This document shows positions 54,820 to 63,681 of a DNA stretch of 64,000 nt, piece after piece. The notes under the pieces are model-generated. The model was not told the origin of the DNA. It was given only the letters and a program-made list of their open reading frames with translations, and ran no database searches. A program made the translations under genes and the position numbers. Numbering within the stretch: the stretch's first letter is position 1; the number at the start of each line of letters is the position of its first letter. The stretch is from Runella sp. CRIBMP. Lineage in GTDB: Bacteria; Bacteroidota; Bacteroidia; Cytophagales; Spirosomataceae. The stretch is from contig NZ_JAAAKZ010000013.1 of assembly GCF_009905605.1 (NCBI RefSeq), positions 62,001 to 126,000 on the forward strand. The letters run 5' to 3'.

Positions 54820-57800
54820 TTACAAACCAATATTGATACCAAACAAAATGGTACGTGGCTGAGGCGGCGTATAGAAATCGTTACCGATGGCAAAGTTGCT
54901 GGTAAAGCTATCGGCACTTACTTCAGGATCCCAACCCTTGTAATTGGTAAAGGTTGCTAAGTTCATTCCAGAAACATAGACCTTCACTCTTTCCAGTTTT
55001 ACACGATTGACAAGGCTCGTTGGCAGTGTGTAGCTCAATGTAGCCGTACGAAGACGAAGATACGAACCATCAAAAATGTAACGACTTGATGCCTGGTTTC
55101 CGTTGCCACGCAGATAACGGGCCTCTGGAACGTCGGTGTTACGATTTTCTGGAGTCCAAGCGTTCAACTGATCTTTGGTTTGGTTATCTTCATAAATACC
55201 GTTGGCCGACGAATACTGACCTACCCCATAAAAGTTAACTTGGTTGCCATATACTCCGTTGAAGAATACGCTCAAATCAATGCCCTTGTAAGAGAAAGAG
55301 TTGGTAATACCTCCGATAAATTTAGGGTTGGGATTTCCAACCACTACCCGCTGGGCAGAGTTATAACCCGAGTTGGTTACCGTTGTTCTGTCAATTGAGC
55401 CGTCGGCACCTTTAGTATTTTTGTAGAACAATGCATCACCGTTATCAGGATTTACACCCGCATACTCAACCGTGTAAAACACTCCGATAGGCTGGCCTTC
55501 CACCACGCGGTTCATGTTACGAATCCCGCCTTCAATGACTTGACCTTGAATATCAGTCACTTTGTTTCTATTGTTGGCCCAGTTGAATGACGTATTCCAC
55601 TTAAATTTACCCACAAAGTTTTGGGTATTTACCACAAATTCAAAGCCCTTGTTTTCCAACTTACCCACGTTACGCACTTGGCTTACAAAACCAGTGGTGG
55701 CAGGAATGTTTACGTTCAGCAACAACCCAGAGGTATTTTTAACGTAGTAATCAATTTCACCATTGATACGGTTGTTAAGAATTCCAAAGTCAATACCAAA
55801 GTCAGTTTGATAGGTTGTTTCCCATCTCAAATCAGGGTTTCCGATTTGTGAAGGCCGCTGACCTGCCGCACCTGCGTACCCTGCATCACCCTGAAACAGG
55901 CCTAATTGTGGGAAGTTACCGATTTCTGAGTTACCTGTTCCACCGTAGCTAGCGCGGGCTTTTAGGAAGCTGATGACAGTATTATTCTTTAGGAAATTCT
56001 CTTCCGACAGCACCCATCCCAACGACACCGCAGGGAAGAAACTGTAGCGTGAGTTGGCCCCGAAACGTGAAGAACCGTCGATACGTGCACTGGCCGAGAG
56101 TAAGTATTTATCGGCAAATTTATAGTTGGCACGGGCAAAATAAGATAAGAACCGGAAATTGGTTTCGGTACTACTACCGTCAGATTTGGTTGCCGCACTG
56201 GCAATCCGCTGGTAGGAGTTTGAAGGAAACTGGGTACCTTCGATGAAGTTGGTCTTGGTCTGCGATTGTTGATACGACATCCCCAGCGTAGCACTGATTC
56301 CGTGTTGGCCGAAACTATTGTCGTACGCAAAGAAATTATTGGTATTATAGTTGGTCACAAACGTACCGTAGTTGGCACCGATACCGTTGGTCGCCCGGGT
56401 TTGGTTACGTACCGTTTGGCTCTGGAAATATCCTTCTTCCTGCTGGTTTAATAAGTCAACCCCTACTTCACTACGGAATTTCAAGCCTTTAAAGATGTTG
56501 GCCTGCAAATAACCATTCGTAAGGTTACGAATAGACGTTGCCACAAATTTGGCGTAGTTGATTGAAATAATCGGGTTGTAGTACAAAGGAATGTTAATGT
56601 CACCAGGAGGCGTACCCGCTGGAAGACCCGTGTTGGGATCCAGAAACGGCGTCAGTGGTGTCAATGCTGCCATCTGCAATGGGTTAGAGAAGGCATTATC
56701 ATCGGGCAAACGTTGGTTTTCGGTACGGGCCAAGTTCATTGTCAAACCGACCGAAAGCCAGTTGTTGGCTTGGTGATCAAGGTTTAAGCGCCCCGACATA
56801 CGCTTCAATCGGTTACCAATAATCGTTCCTGTCTGGTCTAAGTATTGACCTGAGATAAAGAACCGTGTTTTGTCATTCCCACCGCTCAACTGCAAATCAG
56901 CCTGATGCATCGGTGCTTTTTGAAAAGCCTGTTCTTGCCAGTTTACATCGGCTTGTTGGGGAGTGCCGTAGGTACCATAACTGTAATAATCCAAGAATCC
57001 GCCTGCTCCAAAGATAGACTGAGTAAAAGAATCTGGGTCATTTGGATCAATATTGGCCAAACGGTCACGGTATCCAGCTGCTTGCTTATAAAAAGAAATA
57101 AATTCTTCAGAATTAAGGAAAGGCAAACGACGGGCGGCAGTGGCCGAACCAGTTTGAAAATTGAAAGAAACATTCGTTTTTCCTGCCTTACCGCGTTTGG
57201 TGGTAATCAACACCACCCCGTTTGCGGCACGGGCACCGTAGATTGCTCCCGCAGAGGCATCTTTCAATACTTCGATAGACTCAATATCGTTTGGATTTAT
57301 ATCCGCTAAAGCGTTGGTTTCACCGCCGTAGTTACCGAAGTCTCCCGTAGTGATAGGCGTTCCGTCTACTACATACAGCGGCTGACTGCTGGCGCTGATA
57401 GAGGAGTTTCCGCGAACGCGCACTGTTACGGCTTGGCCCAATTTACCCGAACCTGAGTTGATGAATACCCCGGCGGCTTTTCCTTGCAAAGCGGCATCTA
57501 CGGTTGGGGTAGGCATATTTTCAATGTCTTTTCCTTTTACCTGAGCGATGTTACCCGTCAATTCGCGCTTGATTTGTGAACCAAAACCCGTTACCACAAT
57601 CTCGCTCAGTGTTTTGGTATCCTGAGTCAGTTGAACATTAATCACCGAACGTCCGTTTACTTTTTCCTCCAAAGGAGAAAATCCGACAAAGCTGAATACC
57701 AGCGTGGCATTGTCAGGGATAGAAATACGATAATTCCCTTCGGCGTCGGAGTTGGCACCGCGCGTGGTGCCTTTTACCGTAATCGAAACGCCCGGTAGCC

Positions 57801-57915
57801 CAGCACCCTCATCGGATGAGGTGACTTTTCCAGTCACGACCTTGTCCTGCGCCCTTACGGCAACGAACGACAAGCATACCAGCATCCACAAGCTAATACG
57901 TAAAGTGTGTCTCAT
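54820..57915 (-). CDS. SusC/RagA-type TonB-dependent outer-membrane transporter
   Basis: 1031 residues. After a signal peptide (about 1-22) comes a carboxypeptidase-regulatory-like domain (VVTGKVTSSDEGAGLPGVSI). The TonB box/plug region follows (LSEIVVTGFGSQIKRELTG, KDASAGAIYGARAANGVVLITTKRG), then a beta-barrel ending RTILFGINIGL. It would import the ligand delivered by its SusD partner. Neighbouring genes (sulfatase, two-domain enzymes) do not by themselves identify the substrate. Confidence 0.94.
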   Translation of the reverse strand: MRHTLRISLWMLVCLSFVAVRAQDKVVTGKVTSSDEGAGLPGVSITVKGTTRGANSDAEGNYRISIPDNATLVFSFVGFSPLEEKVNGRSVINVQLTQDTKTLSEIVVTGFGSQIKRELTGNIAQVKGKDIENMPTPTVDAALQGKAAGVFINSGSGKLGQAVTVRVRGNSSISASSQPLYVVDGTPITTGDFGNYGGETNALADINPNDIESIEVLKDASAGAIYGARAANGVVLITTKRGKAGKTNVSFNFQTGSATAARRLPFLNSEEFISFYKQAAGYRDRLANIDPNDPDSFTQSIFGAGGFLDYYSYGTYGTPQQADVNWQEQAFQKAPMHQADLQLSGGNDKTRFFISGQYLDQTGTIIGNRLKRMSGRLNLDHQANNWLSVGLTMNLARTENQRLPDDNAFSNPLQMAALTPLTPFLDPNTGLPAGTPPGDINIPLYYNPIISINYAKFVATSIRNLTNGYLQANIFKGLKFRSEVGVDLLNQQEEGYFQSQTVRNQTRATNGIGANYGTFVTNYNTNNFFAYDNSFGQHGISATLGMSYQQSQTKTNFIEGTQFPSNSYQRIASAATKSDGSSTETNFRFLSYFARANYKFADKYLLSASARIDGSSRFGANSRYSFFPAVSLGWVLSEENFLKNNTVISFLKARASYGGTGNSEIGNFPQLGLFQGDAGYAGAAGQRPSQIGNPDLRWETTYQTDFGIDFGILNNRINGEIDYYVKNTSGLLLNVNIPATTGFVSQVRNVGKLENKGFEFVVNTQNFVGKFKWNTSFNWANNRNKVTDIQGQVIEGGIRNMNRVVEGQPIGVFYTVEYAGVNPDNGDALFYKNTKGADGSIDRTTVTNSGYNSAQRVVVGNPNPKFIGGITNSFSYKGIDLSVFFNGVYGNQVNFYGVGQYSSANGIYEDNQTKDQLNAWTPENRNTDVPEARYLRGNGNQASSRYIFDGSYLRLRTATLSYTLPTSLVNRVKLERVKVYVSGMNLATFTNYKGWDPEVSADSFTSNFAIGNDFYTPPQPRTILFGINIGL

Positions 57916-58369
57916 GCAATTTGATTTGTTAGAGTTGATAAAATGAAAATTAAAAACGGTAAACTAAAGTATACATCTAAAAGCAACCTATTCCTTCTAA
58001 GCAAAAGCAAAAAAGGCGATTGCGGTTATTCAATCAAAAAACTACCAAAATAGATTTTTGTTAGTTGTATCTACAAAAAAGCAAGGGAGTGATTGTTTAG
58101 GTTAAGCTCCTGAGCCGATTCGAGCAGAATGTGAAAGATGGCTCAACAACAGAAAGTACAAATTTGCGCATTGGAATAATTAAGCAAATCACCCTTTTTT
58201 AGGGATATTTTTCTTTCTGTATTTTCATTGGCTAACCGTTCCATTGACTATTAGTGCAGATATCTTCAAAAACCTGCACAAAGGTACTGATTGATACTTA
58301 AAAAGTCAAAACATCAGGGCGATTCAATCCCCTGAAAAAGGGGATACTTGCATTGAGTTCCCTCCCCCA
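57916..58369. other. intergenic region upstream of the second susC
   Basis: 454 bases between the ATP-grasp-like gene and susC, both on the minus strand. A 7-bp hairpin (ATCCCCT 58327-58333, AGGGGAT 58339-58345) about 25 bases past the ATP-grasp-like stop may be its terminator. No exact TAnnTTTG promoter box is seen for susC; TACTTTAG is the nearest match. No gene or RNA is recognised. Confidence 0.45.
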
Positions 58370-59566
58370 TTAAGGTTGATAAAAACAAGTACTTCCGCCT
58401 ACCCACGTAAAATCTTTATTGAATCTCACCCCAATCATTTCGCCCCTACTCAGCCGACTTAGGCTCGTCAATAGCTGTGGACGTGGGGCATTATCCTCCC
58501 AAACATAGAGCATTCTGATTTCACATTTCACCAACCCATCTGGTGCTTCAATGACGGGCTCATACGTTACTTTTCGTTGTAAAATCCAATTTTCGGGGTC
58601 GGTTACTTCCTCAATATCCTGACGCGTAACTTGGATTTTTACGCCACTCCCTGCAAAGGAAAAGAGCGGTTTCAGCACGTAGTTTTCTAAATCTTCGGGA
58701 AAATCATCGGTGTATTCACTCAAAAAATGGGTATCTGGTACATAAGGACTTTTCAAATACGGAAGTGTATACTTACTGATTCTAAAAAACCAATTAGGGT
58801 GTCCTACCCACGTCACGTCAACATCATCCGTGAGGTCAAACTCAGTTTGAAGATCGGGGAAATTATTTAAATCATCAAAGATAAGTCGGTTGTAGATGCG
58901 CTTGATTTCGATGGTCTGGCCGTCTTTCTCGTAAAAAAGCTGACGACCTACTTTTTTAATTTTAGTATAACAAACAGCTTTTACGCCCAACAGGGCCTCG
59001 GTCACGGCAAAGTCAATACGGGTCTTTTGCTGCTCCGGATAAATTTCCAACAAAATCACATTTTCGGGGTTTTCATTCCCCAAAATCACCGCTTTCAACT
59101 TAGCAATGTATTCTGCCTGATTGGAAATACCGCTGAAATAGTTAGTGAACTCGGCTGGAACAGGAAAGTAATCACGGAATTTTTCGGTCACGTAGGTCTG
59201 GAATCCAAAAATAGATGGGAAACCCTGCAACTCAATCAATTGAGGCATCAACTCACCGTTTTCATCTTTACAAACGGCAAAGTCGATGGCTAAAAACGAA
59301 GCATGGTCATTTTCGTGGGGGACAAATTGCCCTGGCGGAATAGCGTGCTGGGTCTTGGCTTTAAAATGGGGCCCAACAATCACATCAATAAAAGACTCTC
59401 CCGCTTCAATCAATTTGTTTTTAAGGCCTGCTGGCACAAAAACGGGGGTTTCTGCCACTCGAAACTCCAATTGACCCGGCCAATCGGCCTGAATACCTTT
59501 GATGAATTCATTGTATTTTTCATCGCTAAAAGCAGCGTTGTAAGTTTGTCTTAGGGAAGAAATCAT
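58370..59566 (-). CDS. ATP-grasp-like protein (glutathionylspermidine-synthase-like), uncharacterised
   Basis: 398 residues, no signal peptide. ATP-grasp features appear in the C-terminal half: ENYVLKPLFSFAGSGVKI (Lys and Gly-rich loop for ATP phosphates), NWILQRKVTYEPVIE, then CEIRMLYVWED with metal-binding acidic residues. The N-terminal half has LIELQGFPSIFGFQ, like the ligand loop of glutathionylspermidine synthases. Such enzymes form an amide bond by way of an acyl phosphate. The amidotransferase gene lies 69 bases upstream on the same strand, so the two likely act in one pathway. The substrates are unknown. Confidence 0.7.
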   Translation of the reverse strand: MISSLRQTYNAAFSDEKYNEFIKGIQADWPGQLEFRVAETPVFVPAGLKNKLIEAGESFIDVIVGPHFKAKTQHAIPPGQFVPHENDHASFLAIDFAVCKDENGELMPQLIELQGFPSIFGFQTYVTEKFRDYFPVPAEFTNYFSGISNQAEYIAKLKAVILGNENPENVILLEIYPEQQKTRIDFAVTEALLGVKAVCYTKIKKVGRQLFYEKDGQTIEIKRIYNRLIFDDLNNFPDLQTEFDLTDDVDVTWVGHPNWFFRISKYTLPYLKSPYVPDTHFLSEYTDDFPEDLENYVLKPLFSFAGSGVKIQVTRQDIEEVTDPENWILQRKVTYEPVIEAPDGLVKCEIRMLYVWEDNAPRPQLLTSLSRLSRGEMIGVRFNKDFTWVGGSTCFYQP

Positions 59567-59635
59567 AGGTTATAGAGGGCGTTTACCCAAACAAAATTGC
59601 AATAAGTTGTTCTAACTAAAATGAAAGCTCCAAAT

Positions 59636-60469
59636 TTACACCAACTGGGCTCCTACCAACTGCTCCGCCGCCCGTTGAAGAAAAGTGGGAATAATGGCCG
59701 CTTCGGTGCGCAGGATTTTGTCGGGGTCTTGCAATGAATTGACCATATCGTTGTACTTGGCTTCACCGTAATTTTTAATAATCAAGCTCCGCTTTTCTTC
59801 TTTTTGAAAATGACGCAACATGCCTTCACCGTCGGCTTCGGGATGAAACTGCGTACCGAAAATCTCCCGTGAAAATCGTACCGCCATCACGGCCCGTTCC
59901 AAATGCGCTACGTGAGGTCGTTCTTTTTCGATGCAAAGCACTTTGGCTCCCATGCGTTCTAGCTCATGATAGTTTGGCTCAATGACTTGATAGTCGCGCG
60001 AATCAACGGCAAAGAATGGATCTAACAATTGTTCGAAAACAGGTTCTTTTAACCCAAATTGAGTTTTATGCATCGGAAAAATACCAAAAGACGTTGACCG
60101 CCGCTTACATACCAGACCGACGTTCCAATGCAAACAGGCCATTTGATACGAATGACAAATCAGCATCAAGTGTTTTTTTTGCGGATGGTGCGGCTGGCGA
60201 TTGTGTTGCCAAATTTGGTCAAGCAACATAAAAAAGGGCTTCTCCCAAGGCTCACCTACGGGCACGGGATTTCCAGGCCCACCCGATGAAATATAAATAT
60301 CGTAGCTTAAATCAGGGACGTCGCATTTTTGACGAACATCAAACACTTCATAACTGCCTTCGATTTCCTCCTGTGCCAGAAAATTCTCCACCAATGTTTT
60401 AATACAACGCATACCTTCGTTGGCATGACCGTCGTACATGTCCAAAACGGCAATCTTAATGCGCTCCAT
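59636..60469 (-). CDS. class I glutamine amidotransferase-like protein
   Basis: 277 residues from the ATG at 60469; the frame continues 17 codons up but without conserved sequence. It starts IKIAVLDMYDGHANEGM. The nucleophile Cys is in LMLICHSYQM and the His-x-Glu in GTQFHPEADGEG, so a Cys-His-Glu triad is intact. SSGGPGNP marks the oxyanion region. It may release ammonia from glutamine or cleave a gamma-glutamyl amide. It precedes the ATP-grasp-like gene in what looks like a two-gene operon. Confidence 0.8.
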   Translation of the reverse strand: MERIKIAVLDMYDGHANEGMRCIKTLVENFLAQEEIEGSYEVFDVRQKCDVPDLSYDIYISSGGPGNPVPVGEPWEKPFFMLLDQIWQHNRQPHHPQKKHLMLICHSYQMACLHWNVGLVCKRRSTSFGIFPMHKTQFGLKEPVFEQLLDPFFAVDSRDYQVIEPNYHELERMGAKVLCIEKERPHVAHLERAVMAVRFSREIFGTQFHPEADGEGMLRHFQKEEKRSLIIKNYGEAKYNDMVNSLQDPDKILRTEAAIIPTFLQRAAEQLVGAQLV

Positions 60470-60509
60470 GAGCTTTTTGTTAATTGTGTTGCTAAAAATA
60501 GAAAAAAAA

Positions 60510-60566
60510 CATACCGCCACATCACTTAAAATCTTAAAAAAAGAGTTTAAAGGCTGTGGCGGTATG
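60510..60566. repeat. long imperfect palindrome between the oxidoreductase and amidotransferase genes
   Basis: Outer arms CATACCGCCACA (60510-60521) and TGTGGCGGTATG (60555-60566) are perfect 12-bp complements, and parts of the 33-base interior (CTTAAAATCTT / AAGAGTTTAAAG) can pair as well. It follows the oxidoreductase gene and precedes the amidotransferase start, so it may be a terminator or lie in a 5' leader. Confidence 0.6.
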
Positions 60567-60659
60567 GAACTTAGTTCGTTAAAACGTTCCGCAAAATTAC
60601 GGAAATATTATCATCGTTTAACGATATGTATCAAGAACGGTTCAACTATTCCTCAGAAT

Positions 60660-61805
60660 CTATACTTGAACCCAACGTTGCTCGCGGCTACTTTGGACGA
60701 TTTTATCGCACAATTTAAGTTCGCGAAGCCCATCGGCAAAGGTCGGATACGTCGGATTTTCGGGACGACCGTTGCGAATGGCCGCATAAACTTCCTTAAA
60801 TAATTGCTTCGACGTATCGGGAAATCCTTCGTTGTGGCCACCCGGAAACGTTAATAAAGGACGTACTTCTTCGTGCACCAATGCTGGGTCACGAATCAAG
60901 GACTGGTTGTACCCGTCGCGGCGCCCAATCCACATTTCGTTGGGCGCTTCTGAGCACCAATTAAAGGTTTGATTCGATCCGCTGATTTCAAGCGTGGCGC
61001 GGTTTTTACGTCCCGCTGCTACCTGACTGACCGTTGCAACGCCCTTGTTTCCGTTTTCGAAACGGTACAGAATAGAGGCGTAATCTTCGGTGGTAATGGG
61101 TACCTCTTCGTAGTCTTCGGCCTGTAACAGCTTGCCGGAATAAGTAGCAATCGCTTTTTTAGGCTTCATCCGGGTTTTATGGACGGTATTAAAATCAGCC
61201 ATTACTTCCGTGATGTGCAAACCGGTGATGTATTCAATCAAATCAAACAAGTGAGAGCCTATATCAGCCACGGCCCGTGAATCACCCGACTGCGACGGTT
61301 CCAAACGCCAGTTGTAGTCGGTAGGCAGAAACAACCAATCCTGAAGATAGCTTCCCTGAACTGAATACACCTCGCCTAATTCGCCTTTTTCGCGCATGGT
61401 TTTCATCTGACGAATGAGCGGATAGTAGCGCAAATTGAAGTGAACAGCATTCACCAATCCCAGTTTATCCGCCAATTCTACGAGTTCTTCGGCTTCTTCG
61501 GTGTTGGTGGCCAAGGGTTTTTCACACACCACATTTTTGCCCGCCAACAATGCTTTTTTCGATTGCTCGTAGTGCAAAAAGTTGGGCGTACAGATGTGAA
61601 CACACTCAATGGAATCGTCTTTCAGCAAATCATCAAATGAATCGTAGGCTTTGGGAATCCCCAGCGACTTAGCGCGGGCCTGTGCAATCTCAGCCGAAAA
61701 ATCAGCAATACCTACGACTTCAACATCTGGCAAGCGGCGAAGTGCTTCGATGTGCGCGGGGCCAATAAAGCCGAGCCCTACAACGGCTACTTGGGTTTTT
61801 GACAT
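60660..61805 (-). CDS. Gfo/Idh/MocA family oxidoreductase (cytoplasmic)
   Basis: 381 residues without a signal peptide. The Rossmann motif is VAVVGLGFIGPAHIEAL; the catalytic Lys lies in CEKPLATN. The C-terminal domain has DIGSHLFDLIEYITG and FPGGHNEGFPDTSKQLF, a block shared with sugar and myo-inositol dehydrogenase-like members. It uses NAD(P) to oxidise a sugar or cyclitol. The sulfatase gene lies 53 bases upstream on the same strand, so the two may act on one glycan. Confidence 0.9.
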   Translation of the reverse strand: MSKTQVAVVGLGFIGPAHIEALRRLPDVEVVGIADFSAEIAQARAKSLGIPKAYDSFDDLLKDDSIECVHICTPNFLHYEQSKKALLAGKNVVCEKPLATNTEEAEELVELADKLGLVNAVHFNLRYYPLIRQMKTMREKGELGEVYSVQGSYLQDWLFLPTDYNWRLEPSQSGDSRAVADIGSHLFDLIEYITGLHITEVMADFNTVHKTRMKPKKAIATYSGKLLQAEDYEEVPITTEDYASILYRFENGNKGVATVSQVAAGRKNRATLEISGSNQTFNWCSEAPNEMWIGRRDGYNQSLIRDPALVHEEVRPLLTFPGGHNEGFPDTSKQLFKEVYAAIRNGRPENPTYPTFADGLRELKLCDKIVQSSREQRWVQV

Positions 61806-61858
61806 AGTATTTTTGGGTTTTGAACGTGGGTTTGAATTTATTCTTTATCGGTGAATTA

Positions 61859-63511
61859 TTAATTGAGTTTCAGTACTACAACGGGGCTTTTCTGATAACC
61901 AATGCGATGCGCCACCACGTACAACGAATCACCTGCGGAGGCATTGATGGGTTGCGTATATACTTTCCAGCTTGGGTCTTTCCAACGTTGTTTGTAGCCA
62001 ATCGAGGCGCCTTTGGTGGCGCAAGATAAAGTAATTTTAGAAAATTCAGGCTGTATTTTGGGCGTTTCCGTGACGGGCGCCTGCTCTTTACCGTTCCACC
62101 AACGGCGCACCATCTCCATTTCGGGTTCGACGGCGGTATCACCGACCTTCTGAATCCACGCTTCGTATACTTTCCGCAATTCTTTCAGTTTGGGTTGGTA
62201 TTGAGGTAGCTCTGCAAGGTTATTGAACTCATAGGGGTCCTTTTGGCAATCATACAATTCTTCTTTGGGTTTGGTCGGCCTAAACCACAAAGATTGAGCA
62301 GCATTGAGTTTTCCCTGCTCTTTCAACGCCAGTATGGCCCGCATGGAAGGCTGTTGCAAGCGGTATTGAATATTTTGATAGTAGGGCTTTTCGGGCATAT
62401 AGTTTCGCACATATCGGTAGCGGCTGTCGCGCACGGTTCGTACGCGGTCGTATTCTGAATCCATCCGGTCGCGGGCGGCGAAGGTATACTGACGAGGTTT
62501 AGGTGCCTGCTGTTTCCCCAGAAACGCTTGCCCCTGCAAATGCGCGGGAATGGGCAAATCTACCAATGACAAAACGGTGGGGGCCAAGTCTACAAAACTG
62601 ATGAATCGGTGATCGACAACGCCTTTTTTACTTTTTTCAAAGGGATTTTTTACAATAAACGGTACCCGCAGGCCACGGTCATAGATTTCCCGTTTTACAA
62701 AAGGTAGCCCGTCGCCATGGTCGGAATAAAAGAAAACGATGGTATTTTGCTCAAGGCCATCTTCTCGAAGCTGCGCTAGAATTTTACCCGCTTGTTCGTC
62801 CATTACCATGGCATTGGACAAATGCCGCGCCACGTCCAGACGCACTTCTGGTACATCAGGATAATACGGCGGCAACACCACGTCTTCTGGTTTTACCAAT
62901 AAAGGCTCTTTGGCCCGCACCCAAACTTGCGACTCGTGCGTGACGGTAAGATTAAAAATGGCAAAGAAAGGCTGATTTTTATCCGTTCTGTTGCGCCAGT
63001 GGGCTTTGTTGCTGCTTTCATCCCAAACGGTGGGGGGCGCTTGAAACTGATAATCCTCTTTAGAATTGTTGGTGCAATAGTACCCCGCCGCCCGTAGATA
63101 TTCGGGGAAACATTTTACTTCTTCGGGCACAACCGCCGAATAACCTTTAAAACCAGGAGGATAGGCATCAAGTGCCGCCGCTGAGGCCGCCAACGTGCGC
63201 ATATTTTGGGTGCCGATAGACTGCTGATACATGCCCGTAATAATGGCCGAACGGCTCGGAGCGCATACCCCTGCGGTGGCAAAGGCATTGGTAAATCGAA
63301 CCCCTTCTGCCGCCAAACGGTCAATATTCGGCGTTTTCACCAGTTTATTTCCGTAAGCCCCCAATTGAAAACTCATGTCTTCGCAAGTAATCCATAAGAT
63401 ATTGGGCGGGGTTTTCGTTTGTATCGGAGCAGAAGCAGGTACAGGCTGCGGAAGGCGAAAAGCAAAGAATGCGGCACATACAACCACCGGCAGAAAATAG
63501 GTATGTTTCAT
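61859..63511 (-). CDS. exported sulfatase (heparan N-sulfatase-like)
   Basis: 550 residues with a signal peptide (about 1-27). The formylglycine motif is C-A-P-S-R at Cys83 (GVCAPSRSAIITGMY), followed by the usual alpha-helix residues. Metal ligands are in NILWITCEDMS, and YSDHGDGLPFVKREIYDRG is typical of N-sulfoglucosamine sulfohydrolase-like members. Activation requires a formylglycine-generating or anaerobic maturase enzyme, not present in the window. The C-terminal 50 residues resemble a chitobiase/beta-hexosaminidase-type accessory domain (KASIGYKQR-like). It may remove sulfate from a glycan. Confidence 0.9.
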   Translation of the reverse strand: MKHTYFLPVVVCAAFFAFRLPQPVPASAPIQTKTPPNILWITCEDMSFQLGAYGNKLVKTPNIDRLAAEGVRFTNAFATAGVCAPSRSAIITGMYQQSIGTQNMRTLAASAAALDAYPPGFKGYSAVVPEEVKCFPEYLRAAGYYCTNNSKEDYQFQAPPTVWDESSNKAHWRNRTDKNQPFFAIFNLTVTHESQVWVRAKEPLLVKPEDVVLPPYYPDVPEVRLDVARHLSNAMVMDEQAGKILAQLREDGLEQNTIVFFYSDHGDGLPFVKREIYDRGLRVPFIVKNPFEKSKKGVVDHRFISFVDLAPTVLSLVDLPIPAHLQGQAFLGKQQAPKPRQYTFAARDRMDSEYDRVRTVRDSRYRYVRNYMPEKPYYQNIQYRLQQPSMRAILALKEQGKLNAAQSLWFRPTKPKEELYDCQKDPYEFNNLAELPQYQPKLKELRKVYEAWIQKVGDTAVEPEMEMVRRWWNGKEQAPVTETPKIQPEFSKITLSCATKGASIGYKQRWKDPSWKVYTQPINASAGDSLYVVAHRIGYQKSPVVVLKLN

Positions 63512-63681
63512 TCAAAAGAACGGTTAGAAGATGTCTCTTTTTAAGGCGTTTAGCGCCGATTTTTACTGATGCCTGTTTTCATCTCATTGATAAAATTTTA
63601 ATTCGTTTAATAACTTTTAACAATGTTTCGGCCTTTTCAAACCTGTAAAGACGTACTTTTGCAAATAAAGCATGTGTAAAA

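Noticed and set aside
53419-57915. Sulfated-glycan utilisation locus linking the second SusC/SusD pair with the sulfatase
   Set aside because: The sulfatase and oxidoreductase genes are separated from the pair by the amidotransferase/ATP-grasp unit and a 454-base gap, so a shared function is not supported by layout.
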